Below, one piece after another: positions 1 through 6,494 of a DNA stretch of 20,483 nucleotides. The notes beneath the pieces are model-generated. The model saw nothing but the letters and a program-made list of their open reading frames with translations, was not told where the DNA came from and did not search any database. A program made the translations under genes and the position numbers. This DNA comes from Alphaproteobacteria bacterium (GTDB taxonomy: Bacteria; Pseudomonadota; Alphaproteobacteria; UBA8366): assembly GCA_018665505.1 (NCBI GenBank), contig JABJCS010000845.1:1-20483 (forward strand). The letters run 5' to 3'. Position 1 is the first letter of the stretch, and each line of letters begins with the position of its first letter.

Positions 1-21
1 AGGGCCGATGCCCAAACCCAT
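1..21 (-). CDS. Start of a divergent gene cut by the left edge (function unknown)
   Basis: On the minus strand an ATG at position 21 is preceded by GAGGG with a 7-base spacer, which is an ideal Shine-Dalgarno arrangement. The first seven codons read MGLGIGP before the window ends. A glycine-rich start of this kind would suit several enzyme families, for example luciferase-like flavin monooxygenases or nucleotide-binding folds, but seven residues cannot identify a family. If real, the gene is divergent from the first MBL-fold gene, and the 22-110 interval holds both promoters. The call rests only on the start codon and ribosome binding site geometry. Confidence 0.35.
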
Positions 22-110
22 GCCAATTCCCTCACCCGACCTAAATCTCTCTTCAAGATTATCCTGTCGGCAATCCCCGGCACTCACAAGGCGTAGGCGA
101 TCACTTCGTT

Positions 111-920
111 ATGACCGACACACCCCTCGACCCTTATGAGATTTACGCGGTGAAATATGCGTGGCGTGATGCGACGCGCAACGAGCACCTGATCTTCAAG
201 GACCCCCACGATGACCCGGCCATGCCGATGGATTATTTCGTCTGGGCCATCGTCGGCAAGCACAAGACTTACGTCTTGGATTCGGGCTTCGACCGCGCGG
301 AAGGCGAGAAACGTGGACGGGACTTTATCCGCCAGCCGGCCGACGGTCTGCGGCTGATCGGCGTCGAGGCGGAAAATGTCGAAGACCTGATCGTCAGCCA
401 TTTGCACTACGACCATATCGGTACTTGGAGCGATTTCCCTAAGGCGAAACTTTATCTGCAAGAAGCGGAGATGCATTACGCCGTCGGCCGGCAGATGCGC
501 CATAAATCACTGCGCCATTCATTTGTGCCGGACCACCTCGAAGGCGTGATCCGCGCGCTCTACGACGACCGGCTCCATTTCCCGGATAAGGATGAAGAGA
601 TCGCACCCGGCCTCTCCTTGCATCACGTCGGCGGGCACACCGTTGGTCTGCAAGTGGCGCGGGTTTGGACCCGTCGCGGCTGGATGGTGATGGCGGTAGA
701 CGCCAGTCACTACTATCTGAATTTCGAGGAGGTTCAGCCGTATCGCACGGTGAATCACGTGGGCGACATGTTGGACGGCTACAAACTCATGCTGAAGCTC
801 GCGGACTCGCCCAAACATATCATTCCGGGGCACGACCCCCTGGTAATGCAACGCTATCCCGCGCCATCGAAAAAGATGGAAGGCATCGTGGTCCGCCTCG
901 ACGCGGATCCACTTTATTAG
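111..920 (+). CDS. MBL-fold metallo-hydrolase, N-acyl homoserine lactonase-like (paralog 1)
   Basis: This is a 269-residue metallo-beta-lactamase-fold enzyme of the lactonase-like group, predicted cytoplasmic because no signal peptide is visible. The dinuclear metal site is complete: HLHYDH at 97-102, His176 in GGHTVG, Asp197 in AVDAS and His241 in IPGHDP. That order matches AHL lactonases such as AiiA. An N-terminal KDPHD motif (30-34) is shared with the next two paralogs. The residue three after the bridging Asp is His200, where AiiA has its catalytic Tyr194, so acyl-homoserine lactone cleavage is not assured. The substrate could be another lactone, ester or cyclic amide. ATG 111 is used because it begins the conserved region; the ribosome binding site is weak. 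It is the first gene of a + strand run ending with an alpha/beta hydrolase. Confidence 0.9.
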   Translation: MTDTPLDPYEIYAVKYAWRDATRNEHLIFKDPHDDPAMPMDYFVWAIVGKHKTYVLDSGFDRAEGEKRGRDFIRQPADGLRLIGVEAENVEDLIVSHLHYDHIGTWSDFPKAKLYLQEAEMHYAVGRQMRHKSLRHSFVPDHLEGVIRALYDDRLHFPDKDEEIAPGLSLHHVGGHTVGLQVARVWTRRGWMVMAVDASHYYLNFEEVQPYRTVNHVGDMLDGYKLMLKLADSPKHIIPGHDPLVMQRYPAPSKKMEGIVVRLDADPLY

Positions 921-966
921 GACATGAACATCTTTATCCAATCATCCGTATCCCGGACGTTAGAGA

Positions 967-995
967 CCCCCGAAAACGAAACGTTTTCGCTGGGG
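967..995. repeat. Hairpin-forming inverted repeat between MBL genes 1 and 2
   Basis: Perfect 8-bp arms CGAAAACG (971-978) and CGTTTTCG (982-989) are separated by AAA. The stem can extend outward through CCCC (967-970) pairing with GGGG (992-995) across a two-base bulge. No T-tract follows, so it is not a classical intrinsic terminator. It could be an operator for the next gene, an RNA hairpin, or part of the neighbouring palindromic element. Confidence 0.6.
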
Positions 996-1006
996 TATCT
1001 TGCGAG

Positions 1007-1075
1007 CCGGGACCCAGGAAGTCCGGCAGCTTCGGCGCTGAACTGGGTCCCGGATAACGCTGACGCGTTTCCGGG
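1007..1075. repeat. Intergenic palindromic repeat element
   Basis: Two overlapping stem-loops are visible. CCGGGACCCAG (1007-1017) is perfectly complementary to CTGGGTCCCGG (1043-1053). CCCGGA plus AACGC (1049-1060, with one bulged T) pairs with GCGTT plus TCCGGG (1065-1075) around a TGAC loop. The two stems share bases and so are mutually exclusive. The pattern resembles dispersed palindromes common in alphaproteobacterial intergenic DNA, but no second copy lies in this window, so its dispersed nature is inferred. Confidence 0.65.
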
Positions 1076-1114
1076 AAACGAAAAAGCGAATGCTAGAACC
1101 ACGAGGACATCGAC

Positions 1115-1948
1115 ATGACCGAAATGCCCGAATACGAGGTCTACGCCATCAAATACGGCGATCACAAACGGATGCGCCAAGAGAACTTCCTGTTCAAGGA
1201 CCCCCATGACGAAGCGTCCAGCATCGATTTCATGGTCTGGGTGATCCAGGGCGGCGGAAAGACGTATGTCGTCGATGTCGGGTTCGAGCAAAAGGAAGCC
1301 GAGGCCCGCGGGCGCTCACTTCACCGGTTGCCGTCGGAAGCGGTGCGCATGTTGGGCGGCGATCCCGACAAGATCGAAGACGTGATCATCAGTCACATGC
1401 ACTATGACCACTGCGGCGATCTCTCAAGCTTTCCGAACGCCAAGTTCTACCTGCAAGACCGCGAGATGTCGTACTGCACCGGGCGCTGCATGATGCACGC
1501 GCCGCTGCGCCATCCTTATGCGGTCGACTATGTGATCGACATGGTCCGCCTCGTCTATGACGACCGGGTGCAGTATGTCGACGGCGAGATGCAGATCGCG
1601 CCGGGCATTTCGGTCCATCACATCGGCGGCCACACGGACGGCGTGCAGTCGGTGCGGGTGTGGACCAAGAAGGGCTGGTTGGTGCTCGCCTCCGACGCCA
1701 ACCATTTCTACGACAACATGGCGATCCCGAACCCCTTCCCCATCGTCTATAATGTCGGCGATATGCTGGACGGCTACGAGAAGCTGCGCGGCCTCGCCGA
1801 TGGGAACGAAGACAAAGTTATCCCCGGCCACGACCCGCAAGTGTTGAGCCTATTCCCGGCGGCGTCGAAGGAACTCGAAGGCATCGCCGTGGCGCTCCAC
1901 GAGGATCCCATCGGGGATATGGATAAAGTATGGCGGCGCACGAAATGA
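1115..1948 (+). CDS. MBL-fold metallo-hydrolase, N-acyl homoserine lactonase-like (paralog 2)
   Basis: This 277-residue paralog of the flanking genes has the full metal-binding set: HMHYDH at 94-99, His173 in GGHTDG, Asp194 in ASDAN and His239 in IPGHDP. The KDPHD motif is at 28-32. His197 occupies the place of the AiiA catalytic tyrosine, as in both neighbours. No export signal is visible. The ATG at 1115 has AGGA about eight bases upstream. A stretch of palindromic repeat separates it from paralog 1, and a different repeat lies after its stop. The C-terminus has an extra charged tail (about 265-277) absent from paralogs 1 and 3. The enzyme class is clear; the substrate is not. Confidence 0.9.
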   Translation: MTEMPEYEVYAIKYGDHKRMRQENFLFKDPHDEASSIDFMVWVIQGGGKTYVVDVGFEQKEAEARGRSLHRLPSEAVRMLGGDPDKIEDVIISHMHYDHCGDLSSFPNAKFYLQDREMSYCTGRCMMHAPLRHPYAVDYVIDMVRLVYDDRVQYVDGEMQIAPGISVHHIGGHTDGVQSVRVWTKKGWLVLASDANHFYDNMAIPNPFPIVYNVGDMLDGYEKLRGLADGNEDKVIPGHDPQVLSLFPAASKELEGIAVALHEDPIGDMDKVWRRTK

Positions 1949-1953
1949 TGCGG

Positions 1954-2072
1954 CCCTCACCCTCCCACCGCTGCGCGGCGGGCCCCTCCCTCTCCCGCAC
2001 GCGGGCGAGGGGATTATTGAATTCGACTAACCTGCTCCCTCTCCCGCTTGCGGGAGAGGGTCGGGGTGAGGG
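1954..2072. repeat. Compound palindromic repeat (CCCTCTCCCGC family)
   Basis: The element is bounded by inverted ends, CCCTCACC (1954-1961) and GGTGAGGG (2065-2072). Inside are two related hairpins. One is perfect: CCCTCTCCCGC (2037-2047), TT, GCGGGAGAGGG (2050-2060). The other has one mismatch: CCCTCTCCCGC (1988-1998), AC, GCGGGCGAGGG (2001-2011). A short CCGC/GCGG stem lies at 1968-1978. This is the kind of G+C-rich dispersed repeat seen between genes in many Proteobacteria, a REP- or MITE-like unit. It carries no gene of its own. Confidence 0.8.
2068..2072 (+). promoter_or_regulatory. Ribosome binding site of MBL gene 3, lying inside the repeat
   Basis: GAGGG sits six bases before the ATG at 2079. 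These five bases are the terminal arm of the palindromic repeat at 1954-2072, so the repeat itself appears to provide the ribosome binding site. The same bases could pair with the other repeat end (CCCTCACC), which would hide the site in a long hairpin. Confidence 0.55.
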
Positions 2073-2078
2073 CAGCTG

Positions 2079-2861
2079 ATGACTCTCCCAACCTACGAAG
2101 TACATGCGATCAAATACGCCGAGAAGAAAACCTCGAGCCACGGCACCTTCATCTACAAGGACCCGCACGACGCGCCCATGACGATGGATTATTTCGTCTG
2201 GTCGATCAGCGGTGGCGGCAAGACCTATGTCGTCGATCTGGGATTCGACCGGCGCTACGTGCGCGGCGCCAAGAACCTGCTGCGCACGCCGGCAGAGGGC
2301 CTCGATCTGTTGGGCGTGAACCCGGTGGAAGTCGAGGAAGTCATCGTCACCCACATGCACTACGACCATGCGGGCAGCATGCCGGACTTCCCGAATGCGA
2401 AATTCCATATCCAAGACGACGAGATGGAATTCGCCACCGGCCGCTATCTGCGGCACAAGGCATTCCGCTACGGCAATTTCATCGAATACACGGTGGATTT
2501 CGTCCGCGCGGTCTATGACGACCGGATCATCTTCACCGATGGCGAGGGCGAAATCGCGCCGGGCATTTCCGTCCACCGGGTCGGCGGCCACACCCACGGT
2601 ATGCAGATTGTCCGCGTCTGGACCCGCGGCGGCTGGCTGGTGCTCGCCTCCGACGCCATCCACATGTACGCCAATATGGAAAACCAGAACCCCTACCCGG
2701 CGGCCTTTCATGTCGGCGACATGCTGCAAGGTGCCCGCACCGCGGTGAAGCTGGCGGACGGTAGGCCGGAGATGGTGATACCGGGGCACGACCCCCTCAA
2801 AATGCAACGCTACAGCGCGCCAACGAGCAAGCTCGACGGCATTGTGATCAGATTGGATTAA
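2079..2861 (+). CDS. MBL-fold metallo-hydrolase, N-acyl homoserine lactonase-like (paralog 3)
   Basis: This is the third tandem paralog, 260 residues, with HMHYDH at 92-97, His171 in GGHTHG, Asp192 in ASDAI and His237 in IPGHDP; KDPHD is at 27-31. His195 again replaces the AiiA tyrosine. It is predicted to be a cytoplasmic di-metal hydrolase of a lactone, ester or amide. The start at 2079 is supported by GAGGG six bases upstream, within the repeat end. The alpha/beta hydrolase begins four bases after its stop, so the two are almost certainly co-transcribed and possibly translationally coupled. That pairing suggests consecutive hydrolytic steps on one compound, which is an inference. Confidence 0.9.
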   Translation: MTLPTYEVHAIKYAEKKTSSHGTFIYKDPHDAPMTMDYFVWSISGGGKTYVVDLGFDRRYVRGAKNLLRTPAEGLDLLGVNPVEVEEVIVTHMHYDHAGSMPDFPNAKFHIQDDEMEFATGRYLRHKAFRYGNFIEYTVDFVRAVYDDRIIFTDGEGEIAPGISVHRVGGHTHGMQIVRVWTRGGWLVLASDAIHMYANMENQNPYPAAFHVGDMLQGARTAVKLADGRPEMVIPGHDPLKMQRYSAPTSKLDGIVIRLD

Positions 2862-2865
2862 GTGA

Positions 2866-3690
2866 ATGCCAACGATTGAAGAAAACGGCCTGACCATTAA
2901 TTACGGCGAGGCCGGGGAAGGCCCTGTGCTGGTGCTGCTCCACGCGGCGGGGAGTACCGGGGCGCAATGGCGCGGTGTGCTGGGGGAGCTTGACGATAAA
3001 TACCACACCATCACCCCGGACGGTTGGGGTCATGGAAAATCCTCGTTTTGGCCTGACCCGGAGACATTGCTGCACGACGATCAGGCCGATCTGGTGAAGC
3101 GCATTCTGGACGAGGTGGGGGTCGAGCGTTTCGACCTGATCGGACATTCCTATGGCGGCGGCACCGCGATCCGGTTTGTCCTGGAGCATCCGGAGATGGT
3201 GCGCTCCTTGGTGCTGATCGAGCCGATGGTCGCCTGCTTGCTGCGCGAATTGGGCGAGACCGACGCGCTCGCGGAGTTGGAAGGCATTCAGGATGATTTC
3301 TGCGAACGGCTCGCCAAGGATGGACCGGAAGCCGCGTGGCAAGGCTTCCTCGATTTCCGCAACGAGCCCGGCACCTGGGTTGGATACGCGGAGAAGACGC
3401 GGCAGAATTTTATTCGCCGCACTCCGGCGCAGCTGGCCAATTTCAACGCCAATGCCAACAACCGCACGACACAGGCGGAAGTGCGGAGCATCGACAAATC
3501 CACCTTGGTGATTCGCGGCGTCGACACCTCGCTCTACGATATGCGGATGTCGGAGATCGTGGCCGAGACTATTCCGGGTGCGGAATTCCTGATTCTGGAA
3601 GATGCGGGGCACATGTCGCCGCTCACCCATCCAGAGCGCGTGACTCGGGAAATTTTACGGCATATCGGCGCGGAGACGGTTAGCGCCTGA
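2866..3690 (+). CDS. Alpha/beta-fold hydrolase
   Basis: This is a 274-residue serine hydrolase of the alpha/beta fold with no signal peptide. The nucleophile elbow is GHSYGG with Ser95. The catalytic His is His249 in EDAGHMSPL. The acid is probably Asp220 in VIRGVD. The oxyanion-hole region is LHAAGSTG (about 25-32). A cap region lies at about 120-210. The length is normal for the family, which includes esterases, lactonases and C-C bond hydrolases acting on ring-cleavage products. It directly follows MBL paralog 3 with a four-base gap. Its 3' end overlaps the convergent TPR gene by 11 bases. Confidence 0.88.
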   Translation: MPTIEENGLTINYGEAGEGPVLVLLHAAGSTGAQWRGVLGELDDKYHTITPDGWGHGKSSFWPDPETLLHDDQADLVKRILDEVGVERFDLIGHSYGGGTAIRFVLEHPEMVRSLVLIEPMVACLLRELGETDALAELEGIQDDFCERLAKDGPEAAWQGFLDFRNEPGTWVGYAEKTRQNFIRRTPAQLANFNANANNRTTQAEVRSIDKSTLVIRGVDTSLYDMRMSEIVAETIPGAEFLILEDAGHMSPLTHPERVTREILRHIGAETVSA

Positions 3691-4819
3691 GCGCCGCTGC
3701 TTCCTCTCCCCGGCCCATCTCCTTCAGCACCGTGGCGTAGGTCGCGCGCCGGCGAGACATGTTGGTTCGCTTATCGGCATCCTTCTCAAAGACCGATAGC
3801 GCTTTTGACATTAACGGCTGGGCGGCATTGTAATCGCCGACAATTTGCAGAAACCCGCCGAGTTCCCACATAGCATCCGCGAGATCCGTGCTGTCGGCGG
3901 GGAGCTTCCGCTCCAAGATCGCGATGCCCCGCCGGTGCAAGGCGGACGCCTCGGCATTGCGGTTGCTGCTCCAATACAACCGCGCCAGGCGGATTAGGCT
4001 ATGCCCGACATCCGGATGATCGCGGCCCAGCGCCGCCTCGCGATAGCGCAAGGCTTCGCGGTAGTTCCGCTCCACGTCGACGATACGCTTCTGCCACCAA
4101 AGTTCACCGGCTTCCCGGTCGAGGCGCATCGCCCGCTCGAGATACTGCAGCTCGCGCAATGTCGGCTCTCGTTTGGCGGGCACGAGTACGGGTGCGGTTT
4201 TTCCCTTGGCGACGGGTGCGGTTCGGGCAACCGCGCCATTAACCGGCAATCCTCGCACGGGAGCTCGACGGAACGCGGGCACCGGTTTCTTTTTCGCGAC
4301 CGGTACCGGATCGGGACGCTGTGTCCGCATGACCGGCGGCGGTGGGCTCGTGCGCCGCGCCGGCTGTTTCTGGTAAATGCCCAATGCCCGTTGCAACAGC
4401 TCGTCGGCTTCCTGCGCCCGCCCGCCCTTGCGATAAATATCCGCGAGCCGGTTCATACTGCTCGCGAAGTTGGTGCTGCGCGGACCTTCCGCCTTCTCGA
4501 AGGCTTCCATCTCGCGCCGGATCAAGGTCGCGGCATCGGCGTGCCGTCCTTGAATTTGATAGAGCCCGGCGAGCGAGCGCCGATAAGACAAGGACCTGGC
4601 GTTCAGAAAACCGAGTTTGCGTTCCGCCCCCGCCAACGCGCGCTCTGTCGCCGGAACCGCGCGGGCGGCAGCTTCCCCTCGCTCAGCGGCAATTACGGAA
4701 GGTGCCCCCAAAAGCAAACATATCGCGAGACTGCATACGAAGGTGGCGATTCGCCGCCCAGGAGAGGAGTAAAAGAACATCTTTCGGATGCTAACGAATT
4801 CACGGTTCGGTGCAACCAT
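3680..4819 (-). CDS. Exported tetratricopeptide-repeat protein
   Basis: This is a protein of about 379 residues with an N-terminal signal sequence. The hydrophobic core starts around residue 24, with likely cleavage after SVIAA near residue 45. Two TPR blocks (about 75-150 and 222-379) flank a Pro/Lys/Arg-rich, probably disordered linker (about 152-220). The second block carries the kinesin-light-chain-like pattern of paired helices with conserved RDHPDV. It is probably a periplasmic or outer-envelope scaffold for protein contacts, with no enzymatic motif. ATG 4819 is preferred because GGAA lies upstream. An in-frame ATG at 4780 would give 366 residues and a more compact signal peptide, but has no visible ribosome binding site. 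The frame stays open further upstream, but there it is antisense to trxB and implausible as protein. Confidence 0.8.
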   Translation of the reverse strand: MVAPNREFVSIRKMFFYSSPGRRIATFVCSLAICLLLGAPSVIAAERGEAAARAVPATERALAGAERKLGFLNARSLSYRRSLAGLYQIQGRHADAATLIRREMEAFEKAEGPRSTNFASSMNRLADIYRKGGRAQEADELLQRALGIYQKQPARRTSPPPPVMRTQRPDPVPVAKKKPVPAFRRAPVRGLPVNGAVARTAPVAKGKTAPVLVPAKREPTLRELQYLERAMRLDREAGELWWQKRIVDVERNYREALRYREAALGRDHPDVGHSLIRLARLYWSSNRNAEASALHRRGIAILERKLPADSTDLADAMWELGGFLQIVGDYNAAQPLMSKALSVFEKDADKRTNMSRRRATYATVLKEMGRGEEAAALRR

Positions 4820-4924
4820 CTCAATTTCCGCGTAAATTCCCGTGATTCCCTTGCGCCTTCGACGAATCCGCATTACTTGGAAAGCAACCCTAAATAGACG
4901 ATTTGCCAGAACGGAAAACACCTC

Positions 4925-5887
4925 ATGGCCCACCATCACAGCAAGGTCTTCATCATTGGCTCCGGCCCCGCCGGGTACACCGCCGCCATCTATGCGGCGC
5001 GTGCCAACCTCCAGCCCATGATCGTCGCCGGCATGCAGCCGGGCGGACAGATGACGATCACAACGGACGTCGAGAACTATCCAGGATTCGAAGACGTCGT
5101 CCAAGGCCCTTGGCTGATGGAGCAAATGCAAAAGCAGGCAGAGCATGTCGGCACGCGGATGATCCATGATGTGATCACGTCGGTCGATTTCTCATCCCGC
5201 CCCTTCCGCGCCGTCGGCGATTCCGGCGACACTTATTCCGGCGACACAGTGATCGTGACGACCGGGGCGCAAGCCCGCTGGCTCGGCCTCGACGCCGAAC
5301 AGAAATTCATGGGCTTCGGCGTCTCCGCCTGCGCAACCTGCGACGGATTTTTCTTCCGTGAGCGTGAAGTCGCGGTCATCGGCGGCGGCAATACAGCGGT
5401 AGAAGAAGCGCTTTACCTGACCAATCATGCCAGCAAGGTAACCTTGGTCCATCGGCGCGATTCATTGCGCTCGGAGAAAATCCTGCAAGATCGTCTCTTC
5501 GCCAATCCAAAAGTGGAAGTACTGTGGGACAACGTCCTTGAGGACATCATGGGCGACGACAATCCGCCGAGCGTCACCGGCGCTAAATTCCGCAATGTGA
5601 AAACGGACGAGATCACTGAAATGACACTCGACGGCGTCTTCGTTGCCATCGGACACAACCCGGCAACCGAAATCTTCAAAGGGCATCTGAAATTAGACGA
5701 TGAAGGCTATGTCCTGACCAAGCCGGATAGCACGGCGACGGATATTCCTGGCGTATTTGCTGCAGGCGATGTGAAGGACAAGATCTTCCGCCAAGCGGTC
5801 ACCGCCGCGGGTATGGGCTGTATGGCCGCGCTGGAAGCGGAAAAATTCGTCGCCGAGCACGAAACCCATAGCGAAGCGGCCGAATAA
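4925..5887 (+). CDS. trxB: Thioredoxin-disulfide reductase
   Basis: This is a 320-residue flavoprotein that passes electrons from NADPH through FAD and a redox disulfide to thioredoxin in the cytoplasm. The FAD site is GSGPAG at 12-17, the redox pair is CATC at 136-139, the NADPH site is GGGNTA at 153-158 with HRR at 176-178, and the C-terminal FAD motif is AAGDV near 279-283. Length and motif order match low-molecular-weight bacterial TrxB. The ATG has GGAA upstream. The C-terminus ends in a short acidic/His tail (EHETHSEAAE). It is divergent from the TPR gene, with about 105 bases between starts, and convergent with the broken flavin reductase gene. Confidence 0.97.
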   Translation: MAHHHSKVFIIGSGPAGYTAAIYAARANLQPMIVAGMQPGGQMTITTDVENYPGFEDVVQGPWLMEQMQKQAEHVGTRMIHDVITSVDFSSRPFRAVGDSGDTYSGDTVIVTTGAQARWLGLDAEQKFMGFGVSACATCDGFFFREREVAVIGGGNTAVEEALYLTNHASKVTLVHRRDSLRSEKILQDRLFANPKVEVLWDNVLEDIMGDDNPPSVTGAKFRNVKTDEITEMTLDGVFVAIGHNPATEIFKGHLKLDDEGYVLTKPDSTATDIPGVFAAGDVKDKIFRQAVTAAGMGCMAALEAEKFVAEHETHSEAAE

Positions 5888-5910
5888 TCCACCACTTCGC
5901 GCGTTAGGCC

Positions 5911-6422
5911 TTAACCGCCGTAGAAGACATTATCACCGAGGTCTTTCATCTCGAGGATGGCTTCGTCCGCGCGGCCCTCAGGGGCCTTCGATTGGTGCAC
6001 GTCGACGACTTCGCCAACCACGATGTGATGGTCGCCCTGTTCCACGACCTCGACAATCTTACACTCGAGGGCCGCGGATGCATTGCTAAGCAAGGGCGAT
6101 CCCGTCGATCCCGCCGTCACCGGCTCTCCGCTGATCGTATCGCCGTCGAGCTCCGCTGGTTTGAAGAAGCTGAAGGCGGCCCCTTGTTGCCCTTTGCCTA
6201 ACATGTTCAAGGCAAAACTACCGGCCGCCTTCGCAATCGCATAAAGACCCGAATCGACCTTCACGCCGATGGCGACAAGCGGTGGATCGAATGAGGTCTG
6301 CGTTACCCAATTGACTGTCCCGGCGCCGACATTGTCGTCACCGTCTTTTGCGGTCATGACATCATGACATAAAGGCCATAGGGGATCATTCGCAGCGTCG
6401 ATTTCTTTTTATCTTCATCCAT
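5911..6422 (-). pseudogene. Flavin reductase-like (FMN-binding split-barrel) gene, frameshifted near the 5' end
   Basis: The expected product is a flavin reductase-domain protein, in the family that reduces FMN/FAD for oxygenases or binds FMN. The 5' part starts at ATG 6422 after a strong AGGGAGG with an 8-base spacer. It reads MDEDKKKSTLRMIPYGLYVM and then meets a stop. The rest of the domain (TAKDGDD, GTVNWVTQ, FALNML) continues in another frame down to 5911. A perfect 8-bp tandem duplication, CATGACAT at 6355-6362 and 6363-6370, sits exactly at the break; removing one copy restores a continuous domain of about 167 residues. An internal ATG at 6357 could still yield 148 residues without the first strand, so residual function is possible. 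It may instead be a sequencing or assembly error, or a slippage switch. Confidence 0.8.
6355..6370. repeat. Perfect 8-bp tandem duplication causing a frameshift
   Basis: CATGACAT occurs twice with no gap (6355-6362, 6363-6370). Because 8 is not a multiple of 3, the second copy shifts the minus-strand flavin reductase frame. It is a two-copy unit, consistent with a slippage or short-duplication event. Confidence 0.85.
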
Positions 6423-6430
6423 TCGAGCAT

Positions 6431-6437
6431 CCTCCCT
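6431..6437 (-). promoter_or_regulatory. Shine-Dalgarno fixing the original start of the flavin reductase gene
   Basis: AGGGAGG on the minus strand lies eight bases before the ATG at 6422. It shows that translation starts upstream of the frameshift, so the shorter internal start at 6357 is not the ancestral one. Confidence 0.7.
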
Positions 6438-6494
6438 ATAGAATGTTTCATCATATTAGTTACGCATTCTCGACATTGGGAAAAGGACCCTAAC

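Noticed and set aside
967..995. Intrinsic terminator after MBL gene 1
   Set aside because: The hairpin is good but no run of T follows on either strand.
1954..2072. CRISPR-like or tRNA-like structure
   Set aside because: There are only two related palindromes, with no evenly spaced repeats or spacers and no cloverleaf; it is a dispersed palindromic repeat.
1818..2897. 359-codon minus-strand frame across MBL genes 2 and 3
   Set aside because: It is antisense to two genes with full metal-binding motifs, and its middle is translated repeat. It has no recognisable domain.
111..3690. Firm assignment as a quorum-quenching operon (AHL lactonases)
   Set aside because: The metal site fits, but the AiiA tyrosine position is His in all three and the neighbouring genes point to general catabolism.
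4001..4897. 298-codon + strand frame opposite the TPR gene
   Set aside because: The opposite strand has a signal peptide and TPR pattern; this frame is low-complexity and shows no motif.
4820..5167. N-terminal extension of the exported TPR protein, giving 495 residues in total
   Set aside because: The extension runs antisense through trxB, has no domain character and would bury a clear signal peptide inside the protein.
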